A stretch of DNA of 5,225 nucleotides from positions 1 through 5,225 of the forward strand of contig JARFUL010000131.1 in NCBI GenBank assembly GCA_029289015.1. Reading direction: 5' to 3'. Under the pieces are notes generated by a model. It was not told the origin of the DNA. It searched no databases and worked only from the letters and a program-made list of their open reading frames with translations. The DNA comes from Syntrophobacteria bacterium (GTDB lineage: Bacteria; Desulfobacterota; Syntrophobacteria; JARFUL01). The position numbers and the translations under genes were made by a program. Positions 1-4,711 of this stretch are shown one piece after another; within the stretch, counting starts at the first letter, position 1; every line of letters begins with the position of its first letter.

Positions 1-843
1 CTGCTCCCCGCAGGGGTTGGTGGACTCGATCTCCCCCACCTCGGGGGTGGGGTTGTCCCGGTTTATCGCGTCGATGAAGATTATCCCGGGCTCCCCGTTC
101 CGCCAGGCCGACTCCACGATCTTCTCGAACACCTCCCTCGCGGCCAGCGAGTCCACGATCTCACCGTTGCGCGGGTTGATGAGATTGTAATCCCGGCCGT
201 CGAAGTAGGCCTTCATGAAGTCGTCGGTTACCGTGACGGAGATGTTGAAGTTGTTGAGGTTCACCTGGTTGTGCTTGCAGGTGATGAACTTCTCTATGTC
301 CGGGTGGTCCACCCTCAGGATGGCCATGTTCGCGCCCCTGCGGGTGCCGCCCTGCTTTATGGTCTCTGTGGCCACGTCGAACACGGTCATGAAGGAGACG
401 GGCCCAGAGGAGATCCCCATGGTGGAGAGCACCTTGTCGTTCTCGGGGCGGAGCTTCGAGAAGCTGAACCCGGTGCCCCCGCCCGACTTGTGGATCACCG
501 CGGTGTTCTTTACCGCCTCGAATATGGACTCAATGGAGTCGTTGACCGGCAGGACGAAGCACGCGGAGAGCTGGCCCAGCCTCCGGCCCGCGTTCATGAG
601 GGTCGGGGAGTTGGGAATGAAGAGGAGCTCGGTCATCATCTTGTAGAACCTGTCCGTGAGCTCCTCCACCCCGGCCTCGGGGTCGTAGAGCTTGTCCGCG
701 GCCGCGATGGTCTTCGCGACCCGAAGGAACATCTGCTCGGGCTCTTCGACCACCTCGTTCTCCATGTTCTTTTTCAGGTACCGCTTTTTGAGCACTACGA
801 GGGCGTTTGGGGTGAGGGTAGTAAGGGGAGCAAGGGTTGCCAT
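1..843 (-). CDS. nrdJ: Class II (adenosylcobalamin-dependent) ribonucleotide reductase, N-terminal 281 residues, cut by the left edge
   Basis: This cytoplasmic enzyme makes deoxyribonucleotides from ribonucleotides, using adenosylcobalamin to generate the thiyl radical. The visible 281 residues open with a short segment ([15 protein letters not shown], 11-25) and then the core: [21 protein letters not shown] (76-96), [17 protein letters not shown] (117-133), [25 protein letters not shown] (162-186) and the active-site motif STNPCGE at 274-280. By analogy with E. coli NrdA, C95 is one of the redox cysteines, C278 carries the thiyl radical, and N276 and E280 are the catalytic partners. The second redox cysteine and the C-terminal tail lie beyond the edge. 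No ATP-cone precedes the core, so this end has no overall-activity allosteric domain. The start at 843 follows a perfect AAGGAGG at 856-850 with a 6-base spacer. The gene is the first behind a cobalamin riboswitch and terminator. Assignment to class II rather than class I rests on overall resemblance to the NrdJ family, because the class-specific C-terminus is missing. Confidence 0.88.
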   Translation of the reverse strand, partial: MATLAPLTTLTPNALVVLKKRYLKKNMENEVVEEPEQMFLRVAKTIAAADKLYDPEAGVEELTDRFYKMMTELLFIPNSPTLMNAGRRLGQLSACFVLPVNDSIESIFEAVKNTAVIHKSGGGTGFSFSKLRPENDKVLSTMGISSGPVSFMTVFDVATETIKQGGTRRGANMAILRVDHPDIEKFITCKHNQVNLNNFNISVTVTDDFMKAYFDGRDYNLINPRNGEIVDSLAAREVFEKIVESAWRNGEPGIIFIDAINRDNPTPEVGEIESTNPCGEQ

Positions 844-905
844 ACTTAGCCTCCTTGTGACTGGATAGTCTGATTAAATCATAAATGGAGGCCCGTGGGA
901 ACAAT

Positions 906-929
906 AAAAAACAGGTCCGCCAAGACCTG
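906..929 (-). terminator. Intrinsic terminator of the cobalamin riboswitch expression platform
   Basis: Read on the minus strand, CAGGTC pairs perfectly with GACCTG around a 6-base loop (TTGGCG) and is followed at once by TTTTTT (911-906). It lies between the B12 aptamer and the nrdJ start, 62 bases before the ATG. It is therefore well placed to stop transcription before nrdJ when the aptamer is occupied. The stem is only 6 bp, so strength is uncertain, but hairpin, T-tract and position together make this a convincing riboswitch terminator. Confidence 0.8.
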
Positions 930-936
930 GAGAATG

Positions 937-1010
937 CACCCGTTTTTCTTCTTCCCAGCAAGCCATAAGCCATCTTCCGTGGCCTCAGGGCCAAGGTTCC
1001 AACGCGGGTG
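937..1010 (-). promoter_or_regulatory. Candidate expression platform of the riboswitch (alternative pairings)
   Basis: This segment links the aptamer to the terminator. Three competing pairings can be seen on the minus strand. First, CACCCG inside the B12 box (1010-1005) is exactly complementary to CGGGTG at 942-937; with a 2-base bulge this extends to CACC plus CGTT against AACGGGTG. Second, the 3' strand of P1 (ACCTTGG, 997-991) can pair with CCAGGT on the 5' side of the terminator (930-925) with one bulged base. Third, TGGCC and GGCCA around CTGA form a small local hairpin that also uses the end of P1. The second pairing would prevent the terminator from forming when P1 is open, as in an ordinary OFF switch. 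The pairings are seen directly; the switching model is inference. Confidence 0.4.
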
Positions 1011-1164
1011 TTCCGGCTTGCGGATCGTCCTACTTCCCCGGCCTTCCCAGGGGCTTTTTTAGCGCCCAAAGTGGCCCCACGGGGTTTCGTCATCGCTTAC
1101 GGCGGCGGGACCGCGGCGGAGTTTCACCGCGTTCCCCTTTAATCCCGAAATCGGGTAACCTCGG
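991..1164 (-). promoter_or_regulatory. Cobalamin (B12) riboswitch aptamer upstream of nrdJ
   Basis: This is a cobalamin-sensing RNA in the nrdJ leader. On the minus strand the conserved parts occur in the right order. P1 is closed by CCGAGGTT (1164-1157) with AACCTTGG (998-991), eight pairs including one G-U. A local CCCG/CGGG hairpin follows. Next is the core AAAGGGGAAC then GCGGTGAAACTCCGC (1130-1116), the CCCGCCGCCGTAAGCG segment, GCCACTTTGGGCGC and CCTGGGAAGGC. The B12 box is GCAAGCCGGAACACCCGCG (1021-1003), a variant of the usual AGYCAGGANACCTGCC. The length of about 174 bases is normal for the class. A sigma-70 promoter lies just upstream and an intrinsic terminator just downstream, so the RNA belongs to the nrdJ transcript. 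Ligand preference (adenosyl- versus methyl- or aquocobalamin) is not resolved here. Confidence 0.93.
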
Positions 1165-1180
1165 AAACGTTTTTTGAGAC

Positions 1181-1209
1181 AATTTAGAGAAGCCGCGCGC
1201 GGGTGTCAA
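1181..1209 (-). promoter_or_regulatory. Sigma-70 type promoter of the riboswitch-nrdJ transcript
   Basis: On the minus strand a perfect -35 TTGACA (1209-1204) is followed by an ideal 17-base spacer and the -10 hexamer TAAATT (1186-1181). Transcription would start near 1174, about 10 bases before the P1 stem of the cobalamin riboswitch, which is where a leader should begin. The spacer is unusually GC-rich (GCGCGCG). Confidence 0.8.
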
Positions 1210-1237
1210 GCTCCATTTGGATGAAGGGGCGAAAAAC

Positions 1238-1250
1238 GGCACATTGTGCC
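1238..1250. repeat. Inverted repeat GGCAC-ATT-GTGCC flanked by A and T runs
   Basis: Five perfect pairs surround a 3-base centre. On the plus strand it is followed by TTTT, and on the minus strand by GTTTTT, so it could be a weak two-way terminator. It could equally be an operator 28 bases upstream of the nrdJ -35 box. The sequence alone cannot separate these. Confidence 0.4.
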
Positions 1251-1257
1251 TTTTCTG

Positions 1258-1277
1258 ATCCTGCCTGGCGGCAGGAT
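1258..1277. repeat. Perfect 8-bp inverted repeat around TGGC
   Basis: ATCCTGCC pairs fully with GGCAGGAT around a 4-base loop. It is GC-rich, lacks a following T-tract on either strand, and sits in the divergent intergenic region. It resembles short dispersed palindromic elements or a regulator site more than a terminator. Whether other copies exist in the genome cannot be seen here. Confidence 0.45.
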
Positions 1278-1327
1278 TGGGAGGGTAATGATTACGAAAT
1301 AGTAAATTATTGGCGCAGAGTCAAAGC

Positions 1328-1340
1328 CGTGCGCTGCACG
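1328..1340. repeat. Short inverted repeat CGTGC-GCT-GCACG
   Basis: Five perfect pairs around a 3-base centre, with no T-tract on either side. It is the third hairpin in the same intergenic region. A short match of this kind may be chance in GC-rich DNA. Confidence 0.25.
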
Positions 1341-1476
1341 AGCCATTGGCCCCGCTGTTTTCCTTGAATCAACGACCGCGAGGAAACACGCACCCATCAT
1401 AAAACAGAAAAATCCTTCCCATAAACCGTCAATTCAGTGAAAATAGCTCCAGGGTTTTGGGGGAAAAGGAGAAAAT

Positions 1477-3114
1477 ATGCGCACCAAGACAATTCTCTTC
1501 AGCCTGCCGGTAATTATCGCGGCGTTCTTCGCGGCCGACCTGGTCTATCTTTCCGCGGTGAAGAAGGAGCGGCTCAACGAGCTGGTGGTCTCCTCCATAG
1601 GGGACGCGTCCTTCCTCAACCCCGTGCTCTTCCAGGACACCGCGTCCGGGGACGTGGTCTCTTTGGTGTTCAACGGGCTTCTGAAATACGACGAGAACCT
1701 CGTGCTCAAAGGAGAGCTGGCCGAGAGCTTTACTGTAAAGGAAGGGGAAAAGCCGGTAATAATCTTCCGGTTGAGGAAGGACGTACGCTGGCACGACGGC
1801 AGACCCTTCACCTCCAAGGACGTCGCGTTCACCTTCAAGACCATCATGGACCCCAAGACCAACACGGTGCGCCGCTCCGACTTCGAGCTGGTGGAGTCGC
1901 TCAGCACCCCGGACGAGCACACGGTGGTGGTGCGCTACAAAGAGCCCTTCTCCCCGGGGCTCAGCTCCTGGACCGTGGGCATAGTCCCCGCGCACCTCTT
2001 GGAGAGCGAGGACATAAACACCACCGCGTTCAACCGCGCGCCCGTGGGCACCGGCCCCTTCAAGTTCGTCTCCTGGAAGTCCGACGAGTCCATCACCGTG
2101 GCCGCGAACCCCGATTACTTTTTGGGAAAGCCCTGGCTCGACAGGGTGGTCACAAGGATCATCCCCGAGACATCCCTAGCGGAGATCAGTCTTTTAACCG
2201 ACGAGATAGACAACCTCGGCGTGTATCCGCACCAGTACGAGAGGGTGAAGAAGGAGAAGGGCATAAGGGTGTTCAACTACCCCACCATGGGCTACACCTA
2301 CATCGGCTACAACATGGCCAACCCGCTCTTCGAGGACCCGAGGGTAAGGAGGGCGCTCACCCACGCGATCGACCGCCAGAGGCTGGTGAAGTCCATCCTC
2401 TACGGCATGGGGAAGGTGCCCTCCGGCCCTTTCCCGCCCCACATGTGGTACTACGACAGTTCCGTAAAGCCCCTCGCGTACGACCCCGGGGAGGCGAGAA
2501 GGCTCCTAGCAGAGGCCGGGTGGAAGGAGACGGACGGGGACGGCATATTGGACAGGCACGGGAAGAGGTTCTCCTTCAATCTCATCACCAACAACGGCAA
2601 CGACCTGAGAAAGGACACCGGCGTTCTGGTGCAGCGCCAGCTCAAGGAGGTGGGGGTGGAGGTGAAGCTCCGGCTCTACGAGTGGTCGGTGTTTTTGGAC
2701 AGGTTCATAAACCCCCGCGCGTTCGAGGCCTGCATCCTCGGGTGGTCCCTATCCGTGGACCCGGACGCGTACAACATCTGGCACTCCTCCCAGATAGAGA
2801 AGGGGTTCAACTTCGTGGCCTTCAGAAATAAGGACGCGGACCGGCTCCTCGTCGCGGGAAGGCGGGTCTACGACCACGAGACGAGAAAGAAGATCTACCA
2901 CCAGTTCCACCGGGTGATGAACCGTGAGCAGCCCTACACCTTCCTCTTTGTGGCCGAGTCCACCCCAGCGCTCCGCGATAGGTTTATAAGGCTTTTGAAG
3001 ATGTCCGGCGGCAGGATCGAGCCGAGGGAGATATCCATCGCGAAGGCGGGCTTGATGTACGACCTCTACCAGTGGGCCGCAAGGAGCTATACCGGCGCGG
3101 CCATAACGCCGTAA
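1477..3114 (+). CDS. ABC transporter extracytoplasmic solute-binding protein, family 5 (peptide/nickel type)
   Basis: This 545-residue protein would capture a ligand, most likely a peptide, outside the cytoplasmic membrane and deliver it to an ABC permease. Family features in order: an N-terminal export or anchor helix (5-25) after MRTK; SFLNPVLFQD (45-54); the signature region LAESFTV to FRLRKDVRWHDGRPFTSKDVAFTF (81-120); GTGPFKF (191-197); YIGYNMANPLFEDPRVRRAL (275-294); EAGW (346-349); a DGDGILDRHGK loop (353-363) common in this family; and GWSLSVDPD (422-430). The length is normal. The start follows AAGGAG (1466-1471) with a 5-base spacer. The only cysteine is C419, so it is not a lipoprotein; the signal has no obvious cleavage motif and may stay as an anchor. 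No permease or ATPase gene adjoins it: upstream is divergent nrdJ and downstream a convergent acetyltransferase gene. It is therefore a stand-alone binding protein here. The ligand cannot be read from the sequence. Confidence 0.9.
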   Translation: MRTKTILFSLPVIIAAFFAADLVYLSAVKKERLNELVVSSIGDASFLNPVLFQDTASGDVVSLVFNGLLKYDENLVLKGELAESFTVKEGEKPVIIFRLRKDVRWHDGRPFTSKDVAFTFKTIMDPKTNTVRRSDFELVESLSTPDEHTVVVRYKEPFSPGLSSWTVGIVPAHLLESEDINTTAFNRAPVGTGPFKFVSWKSDESITVAANPDYFLGKPWLDRVVTRIIPETSLAEISLLTDEIDNLGVYPHQYERVKKEKGIRVFNYPTMGYTYIGYNMANPLFEDPRVRRALTHAIDRQRLVKSILYGMGKVPSGPFPPHMWYYDSSVKPLAYDPGEARRLLAEAGWKETDGDGILDRHGKRFSFNLITNNGNDLRKDTGVLVQRQLKEVGVEVKLRLYEWSVFLDRFINPRAFEACILGWSLSVDPDAYNIWHSSQIEKGFNFVAFRNKDADRLLVAGRRVYDHETRKKIYHQFHRVMNREQPYTFLFVAESTPALRDRFIRLLKMSGGRIEPREISIAKAGLMYDLYQWAARSYTGAAITP

Positions 3115-3135
3115 AAATTGAACATACCCTCAATA

Positions 3136-3645
3136 TCACCCGCGGAGCAAAAGCTCAAACCTCTGCTCGTTTATGACCCCTCCCCACTGCTCTACCCCGT
3201 GGGCCTCGGTGAGCCTGAACCCCGCGCGCTCGTATAATCTCCGGGCCGGGTCGAGCCCCTCGAAGGTCCAAAGGTAGACCCTTTCGTGTCCCGCGTTTCG
3301 TGAGAACTCTACTGCCCGCTCAAGGAGAAGGGACCCTATGCCCCGCCCCTGGAACCCGGGGTCCACGATGTACCACCTGAGCCTTGCCGCGCCCTCCTCC
3401 TCGGGGGACCCTTCTATCGCGATTGCGCCCGCGAACACTTCGTCCACCAGCGCGCACAAAAACAGGTCCTTGGCTTCGTCGAACCGGGCCAGAAACTCTA
3501 TGAGCCCCTCGGCCACCCAGGTCTCGAAGCTAAGGTCGAAGCCCCAGTTTTCGCTGTAGTAGACGGCATGGAGACGGGTGACGTCGCCTATGGCTCCGGG
3601 GTAGTAGCCCCTGAGGATCAACCCGCGAGGTTCTTCTCGGGTCAT
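3136..3645 (-). CDS. GNAT family N-acetyltransferase
   Basis: This 169-residue cytoplasmic protein should transfer an acetyl group from acetyl-CoA to an amine on an unknown substrate. The acetyl-CoA binding motif A is clear: LRWYIVDPGFQGRGIGSLLL (89-108), with the Q-x-x-G-x-G pyrophosphate loop at 99-104. Motif B follows as DPARRLYERAGFR (132-144), where Y138 is the usual general-acid position. The N-terminal part (YYPGAIGDVTRLHAVYYSENWGF, 14-36) and the C-terminal EQRFELLL resemble the acetyltransferase half of proteins that carry a MarR-type DNA-binding domain in front; that half is absent here, and the length suits a complete single GNAT domain. The start follows a perfect AAGGAGGT (3658-3651) with a 5-base spacer. 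The gene has its own promoter behind a terminator and is likely monocistronic. It converges on the solute-binding gene with 21 bases between stop codons and no terminator between them. Confidence 0.9.
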   Translation of the reverse strand: MTREEPRGLILRGYYPGAIGDVTRLHAVYYSENWGFDLSFETWVAEGLIEFLARFDEAKDLFLCALVDEVFAGAIAIEGSPEEEGAARLRWYIVDPGFQGRGIGSLLLERAVEFSRNAGHERVYLWTFEGLDPARRLYERAGFRLTEAHGVEQWGGVINEQRFELLLRG

Positions 3646-3688
3646 GTTAAACCTCCTTCGGACCGGTTGCGCATGGAGCGCCCTGAAA

Positions 3689-3716
3689 ATTATGCCCGCG
3701 ACGCTCCCGAGGTCAA
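3689..3716 (-). promoter_or_regulatory. Sigma-70 type promoter of the acetyltransferase gene
   Basis: On the minus strand TTGACC (3716-3711, five of six consensus bases) is followed by a 16-base spacer and CATAAT (3694-3689, five of six). Transcription would start near 3682, leaving a leader of about 37 bases with the AAGGAGGT site. It lies just after the rpsA-sppA terminator, so the acetyltransferase gene looks independently transcribed. Confidence 0.65.
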
Positions 3717-3725
3717 GGAGATTGC

Positions 3726-3763
3726 AAAGAAAAAGCCCCTCCCGGGGGAAGGGCTGTTTTTTT
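3726..3763. terminator. Two-way intrinsic terminator after sppA
   Basis: AGCCC (3734-3738) pairs with GGGCT (3751-3755), and after one C-A mismatch three more pairs close a 4-base loop. On the minus strand the stem runs into TTTTTCTTT (3734-3726), ending the rpsA-sppA unit 26 bases after the sppA stop. On the plus strand it is followed by G and then TTTTTTT (3757-3763), the stronger tract. It could therefore also stop plus-strand transcripts that read through from the solute-binding gene. Confidence 0.85.
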
Positions 3764-3781
3764 AGTGTTATCAGCCGGAGG

Positions 3782-4666
3782 CTAGGGAAAGGTGTAGAGG
3801 TAGCCTATCTTGGGCGCGTCCTCCTCGTAGAGCAGCCGGTTGACTATGGTGTCCACCATGTTCTTCATGATGAGGTCCAAAAAGCCGGCCTTCTTGCTCT
3901 TGTGGTACTTGAGCCTGGTCTTTCCCTTGATGCCTGCCAGCCTCTTGGCCTCGTCCACCGCGTCGTAGAACCCCCCTATGGAGTCCACCAGCCCCGCGGC
4001 CTTGGCCTGCTCTCCGGTGAATATCCTGCCGTCCGCAAGCTCCTTCACCTTCTCTATGGGGAGCCTCCTGCCCCGGGCCACCGCTTCCATGAACTGGGCG
4101 TGGATGTCGCCCAGCAGCCCCTCAAGGAGCTTCTTTTCCGCCTTGGTCATGGGCCTGGCGGTGGAGCCGATGTCCTTGTAGCGGCCCGTCTTGATGGTGC
4201 CCACCTTGAGCCCGATCTTGCGGTAGAGCTCCTCGAGGTTGGTGAACTTCATGATCACCGCGATGGAGCCCACGATGGTGCCGGGGTTGGCGTATATCTT
4301 TGATGCGGGCACTGAGACGTAGTAGGCGCCGGACGCGGCCAGGGAGGCCATGGAGACCACCACCGGCTTGAGCACCACGGTCTTCTTGACCTCCTGGTAG
4401 ATCTCCTGGGAGGGGGCCACCGCGCCCCCGGGCGAGTTCACCCTGAGGACCACCGCCTTGACGGAATCGTCCCTCTGGAACTTCTGGAGCGCGTCAACGT
4501 ACTCCTGGGACGCGGTGATGGACCCCTTTATCTCCAGCACGCCGATCTTGTCGCCGAACCCGAGGATCGCGTCCGGGCCCTTGTAGTAGTAAAGGGCCAG
4601 TGTTCCTCCAATAAGGAGGGCTATCACGCCCAAAAGGACGCCCACAAACAGGAGGGACTTTCTCAT
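3782..4666 (-). CDS. sppA: Signal peptide peptidase SppA, short S49-family form
   Basis: This membrane-bound serine protease degrades signal peptides left after protein export. The 294 residues suit the short SppA class (as in Bacillus) rather than the double-domain E. coli enzyme of about 618. A single membrane helix spans roughly 5-27 and the rest is an S49 domain. Landmarks are GVLEIKGSI (42-50), RVNSPGGAV (75-83) for the oxyanion region, and SMASLAASGAYYVSVPASKIYAN with the nucleophile at S112. The general base is K164 in TGRYKDIGS. The S-to-K spacing of 52 equals that of the B. subtilis enzyme (S147, K199). The gene lies 45 bases after rpsA and ends before a strong terminator, so the two are probably co-transcribed. 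The ATG at 4666 has no Shine-Dalgarno sequence at normal distance; no alternative start codon occurs in frame back to an upstream TAG, and the start gives a proper N-terminal anchor. Confidence 0.93.
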   Translation of the reverse strand: MRKSLLFVGVLLGVIALLIGGTLALYYYKGPDAILGFGDKIGVLEIKGSITASQEYVDALQKFQRDDSVKAVVLRVNSPGGAVAPSQEIYQEVKKTVVLKPVVVSMASLAASGAYYVSVPASKIYANPGTIVGSIAVIMKFTNLEELYRKIGLKVGTIKTGRYKDIGSTARPMTKAEKKLLEGLLGDIHAQFMEAVARGRRLPIEKVKELADGRIFTGEQAKAAGLVDSIGGFYDAVDEAKRLAGIKGKTRLKYHKSKKAGFLDLIMKNMVDTIVNRLLYEEDAPKIGYLYTFP

Positions 4667-4711
4667 AACGGGTTTCGCGCGGCGCTTTTTCGGCCCCTAG
4701 CGCTCCTCTGC

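Larger units (their letters stand above)
1210..1476. other. Divergent intergenic region between nrdJ promoter and the solute-binding gene
   Basis: No gene is supported in these 267 bases. An open frame on the minus strand (1400-1206) runs into the nrdJ promoter, has no recognisable family features and no good ribosome site. The stretch contains three short perfect inverted repeats (listed separately), an AT-rich patch around 1286-1310, and the AAGGAG ribosome site at 1466-1471 for the downstream gene. I could not find a convincing -35/-10 pair for that plus-strand gene. Confidence 0.6.

Noticed and set aside
215..849. Open frames of 143 and 192 residues on the plus strand
   Set aside because: They are antisense to nrdJ, whose product is clearly recognisable, and have no family features or ribosome sites.
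530..1093. Open frame of 187 residues on the minus strand across the nrdJ start and the riboswitch
   Set aside because: It overlaps nrdJ in another frame and runs through the structured B12 leader and its terminator. It has no ribosome site and its composition is that of a shadow frame.
1238..1250. NrdR operator upstream of nrdJ
   Set aside because: NrdR sites are AT-rich paired boxes about 30 bases apart; only one GC-flanked palindrome is present and it does not fit the consensus.
1277..1308. Sigma-70 promoter for the solute-binding gene (TTGGGA with TAAATT)
   Set aside because: The spacer is 20 bases and the -35 match is poor; shifting to 17 bases leaves a weak -10.
1206..1400. 64-residue open frame on the minus strand
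   Set aside because: It runs into the nrdJ -35 box and has no good ribosome site or recognisable motif.
1363..1400. Heat-shock (sigma-32) like promoter: CTTGAA followed by CCCATCATA
   Set aside because: The hexamers look right, but the 24-base gap is much longer than the usual 13-17.
1437..2831. 464-residue open frame on the plus strand in another frame
   Set aside because: It lies inside the solute-binding gene, is dominated by Arg, Gly, His and Pro, and is a typical GC-rich shadow.
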